From positions 434,001 through 498,000 of the forward strand of contig CP054178.1 in the NCBI GenBank assembly GCA_015709595.1: DNA of 64,000 nucleotides, read 5' to 3'. The translations under genes were made by a program, and so were the position numbers. This document shows, piece by piece, positions 41,527-50,344 of this stretch (its first letter is position 1; each line of letters begins with the position of its first letter). Origin of the DNA: Phycisphaeraceae bacterium (GTDB lineage: Bacteria > Planctomycetota > Phycisphaerae > Phycisphaerales > SM1A02). The notes beneath the pieces were generated by a model. It was not told the origin of the DNA. It saw only the letters and a list, made by a program, of their open reading frames with translations, and made no database searches.

Positions 41527-41874
41527 TCAATCCGACCCACGCCTCTCGGCCTTCGACACGTCCGGGAACCGCTCACCCCATTCGTGCATCGCCATCAGGA
41601 TCGGCTTCAGACTCCCGCCCAGAGGGGTGAGCGAATACTCCACGCGCGGGGGAATCTCCGGGTAGACCGTGCGGGCGACGATCCCATCGCGCTCCAGATC
41701 GCGCAACTGGCTGGCCAGCGTGCGAGCCGAGATGCCGCCCAGGAGCCGCTGCAGCGCGTTGAATCGCTGCGTGCTCTCAAGCAGGAAGTGAAGGATCATC
41801 ACTTTCCACCGCCCGCCGATGACGCGCAGGGTCACTTCGACAGGGCATCCGACTGACTTTCGACTTGGACGCAT
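41527..41874 (-). CDS. HxlR-family transcriptional regulator
   Basis: A 115-residue winged-helix regulator. The N-terminal CPVEVTLRVIGGRWKVMILHFLLESTQRFNALQRLL and the next helix SARTLASQLRDLERDGIVARTVYPEIPPRVEYSLTPLG are characteristic of HxlR/MarR-like proteins, including the Cys at residue 10 that in some members is a redox or electrophile sensor. It probably acts as a dimeric repressor. It is transcribed away from the pirin gene, with a 104-base shared regulatory region, so it likely controls that gene. The signal is unknown. Confidence 0.93.
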   Translation of the reverse strand: MRPSRKSVGCPVEVTLRVIGGRWKVMILHFLLESTQRFNALQRLLGGISARTLASQLRDLERDGIVARTVYPEIPPRVEYSLTPLGGSLKPILMAMHEWGERFPDVSKAERRGSD

Positions 41875-41890
41875 GACACTAACCTTATTG

Positions 41891-41946
41891 ATAGTACATG
41901 ATGTGAATGTGCATACTTGAACATTGTATCGTTTGGTTCGTAGTAT
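41891..41946 (+). promoter_or_regulatory. Divergent HxlR/pirin regulatory region with pirin promoter
   Basis: A sigma-70-type promoter reads rightward: TTGAAC (41917-41922), 18 bases, TAGTAT (41941-41946). The start of transcription would be near 41953, about 25 bases before the pirin ATG. A short imperfect palindrome, ATAC...GTAT (41913-41929), covers the -35 box. On the other strand TACTAT (41896-41891) is a possible -10 for the HxlR gene. This is where the HxlR protein would be expected to bind. Confidence 0.55.
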
Positions 41947-41978
41947 GGCCAGCGAATCACCGCTGTGGAGAACGATCC

Positions 41979-42848
41979 ATGATCCGCACCAAGACTGTGA
42001 TGGAAGTGAAGCCCAGCCCGGACATGCACTGGGTGGGCGACGGATTTCCCGTTTCGTCCGTGATCTCGCCGCAGACCACGCAGTCGCGGCTCAGCCCGTT
42101 CGTGCTGATGGACTACGCCGGTCCGGCGCGGTTCGAGCCATCGAGCAAGCCGCGCGGTGTGGATTCCCACCCTCACCGCGGCTTCGAAACCGTCACCGTG
42201 GTCTACCAGGGCGAACTGGAGCACCGCGACACCGCGGGCAACCGGGGAAGCATCGGCCCCGGCGACGTGCAGTGGATGACCGCCGCCTCGGGGGTGCTGC
42301 ACGAGGAGAAGCACTCTGACCGCTTCACCCGCGAGGGCGGCACGCTGGAGATGGCCCAGTTGTGGGTGAACCTGCCGGCGCGCCACAAGATGGACGCCCC
42401 GCGATACCAGGAACTGCGGCGCGAGGCGATCCCCACGATTGACCTGCCGCACGGCGCGGGCTCGATTCGCGTCATCGCGGGCGACTTCAACGGTACGTCA
42501 GGCGCCGCGAGCACCTTCACCCCCGTCATCCTGTGGGATGTACGGCTGAGCCCCGGCGCGGCCGTCACGCTGCCCATTCGACAAGGCGCCAACGCCGCGG
42601 TGTTCGTGCGGAGCGGATCCGTCCGGATCGGCCCGGATCGCCCGGTGAGCGCCCGTGAACTGGCGGTGCTGGATCGCGATGGCGCGGGCATCGACCTGCG
42701 CACCGACGACGGGGCGGACCTGCTCATCGTGGGCGGCGAGCCGATTGATGAGCCGGTCGTCGCCTATGGCCCATTCGTGATGAACTCCACGCGGGAGATT
42801 CACCAGGCGGTGGAGGACTTCCGCTCGGGACGTTTCGGACAACTGTGA
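41979..42848 (+). CDS. Pirin-family protein
   Basis: A 289-residue bicupin. The ATG at 41979 has GGAG nine bases upstream and is preferred to the upstream starts in the same frame. The metal-binding residues of the N-terminal cupin are present in DSHPHRGFETVTVVYQGELEHRDTAG and the HEEKHSD segment. Bacterial pirins act as quercetinases or modulate redox enzymes. The C-terminal cupin is intact but degenerate in ligand residues. Divergent from the HxlR regulator gene, which suggests expression under oxidative or electrophile stress. Confidence 0.92.
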   Translation: MIRTKTVMEVKPSPDMHWVGDGFPVSSVISPQTTQSRLSPFVLMDYAGPARFEPSSKPRGVDSHPHRGFETVTVVYQGELEHRDTAGNRGSIGPGDVQWMTAASGVLHEEKHSDRFTREGGTLEMAQLWVNLPARHKMDAPRYQELRREAIPTIDLPHGAGSIRVIAGDFNGTSGAASTFTPVILWDVRLSPGAAVTLPIRQGANAAVFVRSGSVRIGPDRPVSARELAVLDRDGAGIDLRTDDGADLLIVGGEPIDEPVVAYGPFVMNSTREIHQAVEDFRSGRFGQL

Positions 42849-42904
42849 ACGACACGGGCGCGGGTGTGTGCGGCGTGGCGCCCCTGGCCCTCGCCGTGCA
42901 TGCC

Positions 42905-43693
42905 TCAGCGCTGCCCGATCGAGATCGTGCAGACGCCCATCGTCAGCGGCACGGCGCGGGTGGAGGTGAACCCCGCGCGGCGGATCAGGTCGAGCAGATC
43001 GTTCCCTTCGGGAAACGTCTCCACCGAGCGCGGCAGGTATCGATAGGCCCCGCTCCGGTCCCGCGCGATGAGCGTGGCTGTGAGCGGCATGACGCGGCGC
43101 GTGTAGAAGTCGTTGCCCGCCCGAACAAGCCGGTTGCGCGGGCGGCTGAACTCCAGCACCACCAGACGCCCGCCGGGCCGAAGCACACGCCGGAACTCGG
43201 TGAGCGCCCGCGGCGGGTCGCTCACGTTGCGCAGCCCGAAGGCGATCGACACAATGTCGAAACTCGCATCGCTGTATTCGAGATTCATGGCGTCGCCGTG
43301 CTCGAAGCGGAGCCGTTCGCCCAGCGCCCCGCGCCGACGCGCCTTGTCCCGCGCCAGGTCGAGCATCTGCGGCGTGAAGTCCGCTCCGATCACCTGCCGC
43401 GCCCCCGCCCGGGTGAACGCCAGCGACAGGTCGCCGGTGCCGCAGGCCACGTCCAGCACGTCGCTCTCGGACGTGACGCCCGCTTCGCGCACGGCGCGGG
43501 CGCGCCAGCATCGGTCCAAGCCGAAGGAGTGGAGCCGGTTGTTCAGGTCGTAGCGACGCGCGATGGCGCCGAACATCCGCCGCACCCGCGCCGCCTTGTC
43601 CGCGGCGGCGTGCGGATCGCCGGCCAGATCTGACGGCGACCAGGCGCGATCGGGGGCAGACGAAACGGGATCGACGGAAGACGGCTGGGACAT
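42905..43693 (-). CDS. ubiE: Demethylmenaquinone/ubiquinone methyltransferase
   Basis: SAM-dependent C-methyltransferase in quinone synthesis. The 262 residues start with about 30 variable residues, then the UbiE core: VRRMFGAIARRYDLNNRLHSFGLDRCWR. The SAM-binding loop is DVLDVACGTGDLSLAF. Two more UbiE signatures follow: FGLRNVSDPPRALTEFRRVLRPGG and FSRPRN. It probably serves menaquinone synthesis, since planctomycetes mostly use menaquinone; that part is inference. It is divergent from the M48 peptidase gene. Confidence 0.92.
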   Translation of the reverse strand: MSQPSSVDPVSSAPDRAWSPSDLAGDPHAAADKAARVRRMFGAIARRYDLNNRLHSFGLDRCWRARAVREAGVTSESDVLDVACGTGDLSLAFTRAGARQVIGADFTPQMLDLARDKARRRGALGERLRFEHGDAMNLEYSDASFDIVSIAFGLRNVSDPPRALTEFRRVLRPGGRLVVLEFSRPRNRLVRAGNDFYTRRVMPLTATLIARDRSGAYRYLPRSVETFPEGNDLLDLIRRAGFTSTRAVPLTMGVCTISIGQR

Positions 43694-43754
43694 TCGTGCG
43701 TGATACTATGAACGTGTCGGACCAACCGCGCACACACTTCTCAGGAGCACCCCG

Positions 43755-44762
43755 ATGCCGCGCCTCGTTGCAACCGTCCTCTTCTCGCTCGGGCTGCTGG
43801 CGACCGCGAGCGGCTGCTCCACCAATCCCGCCACGGAGCGCAGCCAGTTCCTGCTCATGTCTGACGAGCAGGAGATCGCGCTCGGTGCGGAAGCCAAGCC
43901 GCAGCTGGTCACCGAATACGGCGGCGAGGTGAAGTCCGCCGACCTGCGCGCCTACGTCGATGGCATCGGCAAGCGGATGGCCGCTCTCACCGAGGCCGAC
44001 TACCCCAACCTGCCGTGGGAGTTCACGGTGCTGGATTCGGACGTGATCAACGCCTTCGCCCTGCCGGGCGGGAAGGTGTTCATCAGCCGGGCGCTCATGT
44101 CGTACATGAGCAACGAGGCCCAGCTCGCCGCCGTGCTGGGGCACGAGATCGGCCACGTGACGGCGAAGCATGGCAACGAGCGCATCAGCCAGGCGATGGT
44201 CATCCAGGGCATCGCCGAGGCGTTTACGGGAGACAGCGCGGTTGGGCAGATCGTCCCGCTCGTGGTCGGCGCGGGCGGACAGGGGTACCTGCTCAAGTTC
44301 GGGCGAGACCAGGAGCGCGAATCCGACCGGCTGGGCATGCGTTACATGACGGCGGCGGGCTATGACCCCATGGGCATGGTGGAGCTGCTGGGGATTCTGG
44401 TCAGCGTCTCGACCGGCGAGCGCCCGCCGGAGTTTCTGTCCACTCACCCCAACCCGGAAAGCCGCCAGCGCGACGCCCGCCAGCTGGTGGAGACAACCTA
44501 CGCTCACACACAAGGCAACCCATCGTTCGGGCTGTTCGCCGATCGGTTCGCGCGGCGGGCGAAACCCTACTTGCCTCCGCCACCTGGCGCTTCGTTGCGG
44601 CAGGAAGGTCTTCCGACTCTCGCCGCAGACACAAGCTCCGCTGAATCAGTGGGTTCCGTGTCAGTTGGGTCGCTGGATGATGCACCTGCGACGCGCCATC
44701 GTCTGCTGGCGCGGGTAGGCGGGTGGTGCGCCCACTGCCGGTTTGGCGGTCCGGTCGATTGA
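43755..44762 (+). CDS. M48-family metallopeptidase, lipoprotein
   Basis: A 335-residue envelope zinc protease of the BepA/LoiP type. The signal peptide ends in the lipobox TASGC (Cys21). The zinc motif is LGHEIGHVTAKH (His130, Glu131, His134), and ERESDRLGMRYMTAAGYDP holds the third ligand Glu. The last 60 residues, after GASLRQEG, are not conserved in the family. CAGGAG lies just before the start. It probably cleaves misfolded envelope proteins. Divergent from ubiE. Confidence 0.93.
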   Translation: MPRLVATVLFSLGLLATASGCSTNPATERSQFLLMSDEQEIALGAEAKPQLVTEYGGEVKSADLRAYVDGIGKRMAALTEADYPNLPWEFTVLDSDVINAFALPGGKVFISRALMSYMSNEAQLAAVLGHEIGHVTAKHGNERISQAMVIQGIAEAFTGDSAVGQIVPLVVGAGGQGYLLKFGRDQERESDRLGMRYMTAAGYDPMGMVELLGILVSVSTGERPPEFLSTHPNPESRQRDARQLVETTYAHTQGNPSFGLFADRFARRAKPYLPPPPGASLRQEGLPTLAADTSSAESVGSVSVGSLDDAPATRHRLLARVGGWCAHCRFGGPVD

Positions 44763-44829
44763 TGTCACACTGGGTAACCTGACCCGCGCAACTTCTGCCG
44801 TCAGCCCGTGCGGGGCTGGCGCGATCCGT

Positions 44830-44835
44830 TATAAT
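44830..44835 (+). promoter_or_regulatory. -10 box upstream of the amidohydrolase gene
   Basis: A perfect TATAAT at 44830-44835, preceded by a CAGCCC/GGGGCTG hairpin ending 11 bases earlier. The corresponding -35 (CGTGCG) is poor. The leader to the ATG at 44901 would be about 60 bases. Confidence 0.45.
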
Positions 44836-44900
44836 CCAACCTGTGCATTCGACCCACGGCTTTGGTCGATGGGCACCGTAGGACGCTTCGGAATCGACGC

Positions 44901-45851
44901 ATGATCATCGACCTTCGGACACGGATCTGGTCCAAACTTGACCTGCTGGGCACGGAGATCGCCAACCAGTTGCGACGCCGCTACGCCGACCGCTGGAACA
45001 TGCTCGACGGCTCGGCCGCCGGCCATGATCGGGCGTCCGGGTGCGTCACGGCCTCGTGCGTGCTGGGCTTCCGTTCCGACCTGCTCGGGGCGACGCTTCC
45101 GAACGAGGTGATCGCCGAGTTTGTGGCGGGCGACCCGCGGCGCCGGGTGGGCATCGCGGGCATTGATCCCATGTCCCCCAACGCCATGACGGAGCTGGAG
45201 AAGGCCGTTCACCTGGGTCTGTGCGGCGTCTGCCTCAGCCCCGGCATGCAGGGCTACCACCCCGCCCACTCGCTGGCGATGCGCGTCTATGAGCGGTGCG
45301 CCGAACTGCACCTGCCCGTCTTCGTGACCAATGACATTCCCCACTCGGCCTCCACGGTGCTGGAGTTCGCCCGTCCCTACCTGTTCGATGAGGTGGCCCG
45401 CAGCGTTCCCACGCTGAAACTGGTCATCGGCGAGATGGGCTGGCCGTGGGTGAGCGAGACCATCGCCCTGATCGCCAAGCACCCCAACATCTATGCCGAC
45501 GTCGCCTGCCTGGGCGGCAAGCCGTGGGAACTGTACAACGCCCTCGTGGCGGCGGATGGCGCGGAGGTGATGGACAAGATCCTCTTCGGCTCCGGTGGGC
45601 CATTCGTAACCCCGTCGCAGGCCATCGAGGCGATGTACTCGCTCAACGCCTTCGCCCAGGGAACACACCTGCCCACCATCCAGCGGTCGCTGATCCGGTC
45701 GATCATCGAACGCGACTCGCTCCAGGCGCTGGGCATCGAGAGTGAAATCTCCAACCAGCGGATGGAATCGCGGACGACGGACGAATCGGACCCCTTCTCC
45801 GAGATGGCCCACGCCGCCGCGGAAGCGGATGAGGACGATGATGCGGAATAG
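44901..45851 (+). CDS. Amidohydrolase-2-like TIM-barrel protein
   Basis: A 316-residue protein from ATG 44901. The overall fold follows the amidohydrolase 2/ACMSD family: a start IIDLRTRIW, LRVYERCAELHLPVFVTND, LKLVIGEMGWPWVSETIALIAKHPNIYADVA, and the last barrel strand FGSGGPFVTPSQAIE. The HxH motif that usually follows the first strand is absent (DLRTRIW), and the residue corresponding to the family Asp after the last strand is altered (SGGP rather than SDxP). The protein may lack activity or use other ligands. An acidic tail ends the chain. The next gene is a lipoprotein, 103 bases on. Confidence 0.75.
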   Translation: MIIDLRTRIWSKLDLLGTEIANQLRRRYADRWNMLDGSAAGHDRASGCVTASCVLGFRSDLLGATLPNEVIAEFVAGDPRRRVGIAGIDPMSPNAMTELEKAVHLGLCGVCLSPGMQGYHPAHSLAMRVYERCAELHLPVFVTNDIPHSASTVLEFARPYLFDEVARSVPTLKLVIGEMGWPWVSETIALIAKHPNIYADVACLGGKPWELYNALVAADGAEVMDKILFGSGGPFVTPSQAIEAMYSLNAFAQGTHLPTIQRSLIRSIIERDSLQALGIESEISNQRMESRTTDESDPFSEMAHAAAEADEDDDAE

Positions 45852-45863
45852 CGGCGGTCAGAA

Positions 45864-45920
45864 CAGCGGCGTGGGCGTCCCGCCCGCCCCTACCACCAGT
45901 GGCGTGGGCGTCCCGCCCGC
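45864..45920 (+). repeat. 24-bp direct repeat
   Basis: CAGCGGCGTGGGCGTCCCGC (continuing CCGC) at 45864-45887 is repeated at 45897-45920 with one mismatch. It lies between the amidohydrolase-like gene and the lipoprotein gene. Similar CAGTGGCGTGGGCGTC units form an in-frame array in the GH2 gene at 55417-55491. Confidence 0.75.
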
Positions 45921-45954
45921 GATCAATCGATCACCCTCAACCGCCCATCCATCG

Positions 45955-46605
45955 ATGCGATCCCGGCGCAATCTCCCGATCCTCGCCGCCCTTCTTCTCA
46001 CGGGGGCCGCTCTCGCCGGCTGCTCAGGCAAGGCCGTCTCCGGTACGCTCCGGGTTGAGTCCTACGGGGCCGACGCGGTCACGCTGCCCGGACGCTTCAC
46101 CACCTCGGTGTACCGCCCGTCGGAAGAGAACGTCGCGTCGTTCTTCCTGCTCGACGCTCCGACGAAGGACATGCTCGAAGGCCGCATCGACCGGGGCCAG
46201 TTCGTCCACATCGAGCTGCTCTGGCTGCCCCGTGCCGGCAAGACGCCGCTCGACTCCGCCGCCACCAACTGCTCGGTGCGGCACGTGATCTTCGTGGGCG
46301 AGGAGTTCGGCATCTACGCCGGGGCGGGGTTTGCGAAGCCGTCAGGAAAGGTCGGATCAGGCAGGATGACCATTTCCGTGCCCGAGGCGTCCCTGACGCT
46401 GGTGGAATCCTCCGCCGGCTGGGTGGACCGGCTTGGACCATCCTCTCTGACCGGCAGTTTCACCGCCACGCTGGACGACCGACTGGCGAGACGGCTCTCT
46501 TTCGCCGCCAGCCAGATCGTGACCAATCGACTGGGACGCCCGCGTTACGTGATGGGCGAGAATCGGGTCATTGATCGGGCGCAAAAAGAGAAGCGCCCCG
46601 GTTGA
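45955..46605 (+). CDS. Lipoprotein of unknown function
   Basis: A 216-residue lipoprotein. The ATG at 45955 begins the signal peptide MRSRRNLPILAALLLTGAALAGC with the lipobox LAGC. No strong ribosome site precedes it, and the repeats upstream make longer starts less likely. The mature domain is mostly beta, with segments such as RVESYGADAVTLPG and GSFTATLDDRLARRLSF. No family is recognised. The TGA at 46603 lies in the loop of the hairpin at 46593-46613, which may stabilise its mRNA. Confidence 0.7.
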   Translation: MRSRRNLPILAALLLTGAALAGCSGKAVSGTLRVESYGADAVTLPGRFTTSVYRPSEENVASFFLLDAPTKDMLEGRIDRGQFVHIELLWLPRAGKTPLDSAATNCSVRHVIFVGEEFGIYAGAGFAKPSGKVGSGRMTISVPEASLTLVESSAGWVDRLGPSSLTGSFTATLDDRLARRLSFAASQIVTNRLGRPRYVMGENRVIDRAQKEKRPG

Positions 46606-46613
46606 CGGGGCGC
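46584..46613 (-). terminator. Terminator of rplU
   Basis: On the minus strand GCGCCCCG and CGGGGCGC form a perfect 8-bp stem over TCAAC, followed by TTCTCTTTTT. It lies 40 bases after the rplU stop. It is a strong rho-independent terminator for rplU. Confidence 0.85.
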
Positions 46614-46653
46614 GGGTCGTTCACATCCGAGTATCGATCCGGGACGGACGTAT

Positions 46654-46971
46654 TCAGCCCTTCACGTCGCCGATCTTCACGCGCAGGTAGCGCTGGCGGT
46701 GGCCCTGCTTCTTCTTGTAGCCGTGCCGCCGCTTGAACTTGATCACATCGATCTTCTCGCCCTTGAACTCCTCGAGCACCTCGGCGGACACCGAGGCCCC
46801 CTTCAGATAGGGCGTACCAACCTTGGCGGCGGACTTACCGTCGCCGACCAGCAGCACGCGGTCGAAGGTGATGGTGGATCCCGCCGTCGCCCCGTCCCGG
46901 AGATCGATCTCCAGCACGTCGCCCGGCGTCACTTTGATCTGCGTCCCGCTGTCTTCGATGATGGCGTACAC
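46654..46971 (-). CDS. rplU: 50S ribosomal protein bL21
   Basis: Large-subunit protein that binds 23S rRNA near the base of the subunit. A GTG at 46971 gives the family start (V/M)YAIIEDSGTQIKV and 105 residues, with AGGGAG eight bases upstream. The longer frame to 47136 has no ribosome site and is not used. The C-terminus FKRRHGYKKKQGHRQRYLRVKIGDVKG is diagnostic. rpmA, which usually follows rplU, is not next to it: the downstream side is a strong terminator. Confidence 0.95.
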   Translation of the reverse strand: MYAIIEDSGTQIKVTPGDVLEIDLRDGATAGSTITFDRVLLVGDGKSAAKVGTPYLKGASVSAEVLEEFKGEKIDVIKFKRRHGYKKKQGHRQRYLRVKIGDVKG

Positions 46972-47147
46972 GGTTCGACTCCCTGCATGGCCCTCCGCGA
47001 TGCGAAGGGTCGATATCTTAGCCGTCTGAATCGGCAAGCCAAGCGACCCGGACAGGTGGTCGGCTCGTGAGGCGGCCGCCAGGCCGGGCGGCTCGACACC
47101 CTTCCCGTCCTCCCACCACGTCCCTGCCCCGATCAACCCGCCGCCGC

Positions 47148-48878
47148 GTGAATCCGCCCTTCTCCATCCTGATCGCCACCGCCGCCACGGTGTCGGCCCC
47201 CGCGACCACTTCCGGAAGCGACCCTGGAACCATCCCCGGAGTAACCCCCGGTGTGATCCCCGGTCTGGCCCGCTTCACCGCCCTCGACTGGGCGGTGCTG
47301 CTGGGGTACATGGTGATCGTGGTCATCATCGGCGTTGCGGTGAGCATGAAGCGTCGCGGCGCGGATGATTTCTTTCTCGCCGGTCGCCGCATCCCGATGT
47401 GGGCCGCGGCGGTGTCGGTGCTGGCGACGTCCATGTCCGCCGCCACGTTTCTGGGAGGTCCGCAGCAGGCCTACGCGGGCAACCTGACGTACTTCGCCGT
47501 CAACCTCGCCGCGCTGCTGGCGGTGGTTCTTTCCGCGCTGTTCTTCATCCCCACGTACTACCGGCTCAACGTCACCAGCATCTACGAGGTGCTGGGTCGG
47601 GGGCTGGGCGTCGGCGCGCAGCGGGCGGCCACCGTGATGTTCATGATCGGGCGCGTCTTCGCCAGCGGGGCGCGGCTGTTCATGGTGGGCATCCCCTTCT
47701 CCACGATCGTGTTCGGCGACACCGACCCGCAGCATCTGGCCCTCTCGATCGTGCTCATCTCCGTGGGCGCCACCGCGTACACGATGGTGGGCGGCATCCG
47801 GGCGGTCATCTGGACCGACGTGCTTCAGGCGATGGTCTTCATCTCCTGCGTGGTGATCGCACTTGTCTGGATCATGGTCCGCGTGCCCGTGCCCGCGGGC
47901 GATGTCTACGACGCTCTGGCGGCCACCCGGCACGCCGGTGGGACGAAACTGCTGGTGCTTGATACGCAGTGGTCGCTGACAAACCAGTACACGCTGCCCG
48001 CAATCCTGATCGGGTGGACGCTGTTCTTCCTGGCCGCGTTCGGGGCGGACCACGACCTGGTGCAGCGGATGCTCACCTGCCGCAGCGCGAAACGCGGCGC
48101 ATGGTCGGTCATCGTGTCCAACCTGCTGACATGGCCCGTGGTCGCCCTGTTCCTGCTGATCGGGCTGCTGCTGTACGTGTTCTACGAGCGGTCCGACCTG
48201 ATGGGCGATGCCGCGCCGGGCTACACGGTGATGGATCAGCGGCAGGTGTTCCTCGAGTTCATCCTGCACGAGATGGGCGCGGGCATGCGCGGGCTGATGG
48301 TGGCGGGTCTTTTCGCCGCAGCGATGAGCACGCTGGACTCGACGCTCAACGCGCTGGCCTCGACCACGGTGACGGATTTCTACCGGCCCTACGCGAGGCG
48401 GCGGAGCGCCCGCGCCGCAGAGCGAGCCGGCGCGGGCCACGGCGACAGCATGCCCCGGACATCCGCCGCCACGCCGGACCGCGCCGAGCGGTGGGTGTCG
48501 CGCCTGGCCGTGATGGGCTGGGCCATCGTGCTGGCGGGCTTCGCGTTCATCTGCATCACATGGCAGACGGCGAGCGGCAAGACGCTGATCGACTTCGCCC
48601 TGGGCGTGATGCTCTACGCCTACACGGGGCTGCTGGCGGTGTTCATGGTGACGCTGTGGACGCGGCGGGGCAACAGCGTGTCCGCCATCACCGCCCTGCT
48701 GACGGGGTTTGTCACGATCCTGACCATTCAGATGGGCTGGCTGGACGGCGTGCTTCGTCCCCTGCTGGACGATGCAGGGCTGACCAGCACGGCCCGGCTG
48801 GCCATGCCCTGGCAGATGGTGATCGGAACGGGGTTGAGTGCGGGGGTGTGTCTGATCGGAAGACGAACCGCCGAGTGA
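47148..48878 (+). CDS. Sodium:solute symporter family protein
   Basis: A 576-residue Na+-coupled transporter of the SSS family with about 13 membrane helices. Typical segments are FFLAGRRIPMWAAAVSVLATSMSAATFLGGP and VMFMIGRVFASGARLFMVGIPF, with GLFAAAMSTLDSTLNALASTTVTDFYRPY near the C-terminal half. The start is uncertain: a GTG at 47148 gives a short hydrophobic lead followed by a PGTIPGVTPGVIPG repeat before the first helix, and 47067 is the longest possibility. The substrate may be a sugar, amino acid or carboxylate; it cannot be chosen from sequence. Confidence 0.88.
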   Translation: MNPPFSILIATAATVSAPATTSGSDPGTIPGVTPGVIPGLARFTALDWAVLLGYMVIVVIIGVAVSMKRRGADDFFLAGRRIPMWAAAVSVLATSMSAATFLGGPQQAYAGNLTYFAVNLAALLAVVLSALFFIPTYYRLNVTSIYEVLGRGLGVGAQRAATVMFMIGRVFASGARLFMVGIPFSTIVFGDTDPQHLALSIVLISVGATAYTMVGGIRAVIWTDVLQAMVFISCVVIALVWIMVRVPVPAGDVYDALAATRHAGGTKLLVLDTQWSLTNQYTLPAILIGWTLFFLAAFGADHDLVQRMLTCRSAKRGAWSVIVSNLLTWPVVALFLLIGLLLYVFYERSDLMGDAAPGYTVMDQRQVFLEFILHEMGAGMRGLMVAGLFAAAMSTLDSTLNALASTTVTDFYRPYARRRSARAAERAGAGHGDSMPRTSAATPDRAERWVSRLAVMGWAIVLAGFAFICITWQTASGKTLIDFALGVMLYAYTGLLAVFMVTLWTRRGNSVSAITALLTGFVTILTIQMGWLDGVLRPLLDDAGLTSTARLAMPWQMVIGTGLSAGVCLIGRRTAE

Positions 48879-48918
48879 CGGCTGATCTCATGATTCGCCC
48901 GCCTGATCGCACGTTGGA

Positions 48919-50070
48919 TCACCCCACCAGCCGCGCCATCCGCCCGATGGCTTCCCGCAGCGTTGCATCATCCTTGCAGAACGCGAAGCGCACCAGAGTG
49001 CGGCCTTCCTCGCGGTTCACGTAGAACACGCTGGGCGGAATCGCCGCCACGCCGATGTGCTCGATCAGGTGGCGGCAGAAGGACACATCGTCCGCGAAGC
49101 CGAAGGGCGTGTGGTCAACGTACGCGAAGTACGTGCCGCGCGGCTTGTGGACTCGGAAGCCCACGCGGGCCAGCCCGTCGCACAGCAGGTCTCGCTTGGC
49201 GCGGTACATGGCCAGCAGGGCGTCGTAGTACGACTGCGGCGCGTTCAGCGCGGCGACCGCCCCGTGTTGCAGCGGCGTGGCGGTGGCGAAAGTGAGGAAC
49301 TGGTGGGCCGCGCGCACGCCTTTCGTCAGCGCGGGCGGTGCGATGGCCCAGCCGATCTTCCAGCCCGTCAGCGAGAACGTCTTGCCCAGCGACGACAGCG
49401 TCACGGTGCGCTCGCGCATGCCATCCAGCGCCGCCATTCGCACGTGTTCGCCCTCGAAGATGATCCGCTCGTAGACCTCATCGGTGATGGCGATGGCGTC
49501 GTGCTTCATGCACAGCTGAGCGATCAACTCCATTTCCCCGCGTGAAAACACCTTGCCCGTGGGGTTGTGGGGCGTGTTGACCACGATCGCCCGCGTGCGG
49601 TCGGTAAACGCCCTGCGAAGTTCGCGCTCGTCGAACCCGAAGTCCGGCGGGCGCAGCGTCACCACCCGCACGGTCGCCCCCGCGAACGCGGCGCAGGCGG
49701 GGTACGAGTCGTAGAACGGCTCGAACAGGATGACTTCATCGCCGGGATTGACCAGCCCGAGCAGGGTCGCGGGCAGGGCCTCGGTGCAGCCGGAGGTGAT
49801 GGTCACCTCGGTTTCGCCGTCCACAGTCAGTCCGCTGTCGAGACGGAATCGCTCGGCGACGGCGCGGTTCAGGTCCGGCACGCCGTACATGCGGGCGTAC
49901 TGGTTGTGCCCGGCGCGGATGGCGTCGATGGCGGCATCCTTCACGAATGCAGGTCCATCAAAGTTGGGGAAGCCCTGCCCCAGGTTGACCGCCTGGTGCT
50001 TCACCGCCATGCGGGTGATCTCTGTGAAGATGGTTTCGCCGAACGGGGCGAGTCGCTGCGCGATGGTCAT
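48919..50070 (-). CDS. Class I/II pyridoxal-phosphate aminotransferase
   Basis: A 383-residue fold-type I aminotransferase from ATG 50070. PLP-binding Lys230 is in LSSLGKTFSLTGWKIGW. Other signatures include NTPHNPTGKVFS (Asn) and ITDEVYERIIF (Asp/Tyr). The sequence resembles YbdL/kynurenine-type enzymes that use methionine, glutamine or aromatic amino acids. The exact substrate is not certain. The ribosome site is weak. It is divergent from the transglutaminase-fold gene. Confidence 0.9.
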   Translation of the reverse strand: MTIAQRLAPFGETIFTEITRMAVKHQAVNLGQGFPNFDGPAFVKDAAIDAIRAGHNQYARMYGVPDLNRAVAERFRLDSGLTVDGETEVTITSGCTEALPATLLGLVNPGDEVILFEPFYDSYPACAAFAGATVRVVTLRPPDFGFDERELRRAFTDRTRAIVVNTPHNPTGKVFSRGEMELIAQLCMKHDAIAITDEVYERIIFEGEHVRMAALDGMRERTVTLSSLGKTFSLTGWKIGWAIAPPALTKGVRAAHQFLTFATATPLQHGAVAALNAPQSYYDALLAMYRAKRDLLCDGLARVGFRVHKPRGTYFAYVDHTPFGFADDVSFCRHLIEHIGVAAIPPSVFYVNREEGRTLVRFAFCKDDATLREAIGRMARLVG

Positions 50071-50166
50071 GGGGGGAGGGTAGCCGAAGGGCTCGGGGGT
50101 TGTCGATGGTGACTCCCTGCCGCTGAGCACGCCGATCGGGTCGGTGGCGGACGCGAGGATTCTCTC

Positions 50167-50192
50167 TCACCCCGGCCCGCCCCAGGGGGAGA
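50167..50192. repeat. Half copy of family D upstream of the transglutaminase-fold gene
   Basis: CACCCCGGCCCGCCCCAGGG followed by GGAGAGGG lies in the spacer between the aminotransferase and transglutaminase-fold genes. It resembles 6773-6810. Confidence 0.55.
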
Positions 50193-50344
50193 GGGAGTGA
50201 CATCTCCTTCGTACCACGCGGTCGGAGGAATGTGATGGACCGCGCGTGGTGTCCTTGAGAAAGTGACAGGGATCAAACCGGGAGTCATCCGGTAGAATCA
50301 GGCGGGGAAGGGTGAATCTCCGCCCACAGACAGGGAGCCGCTCC

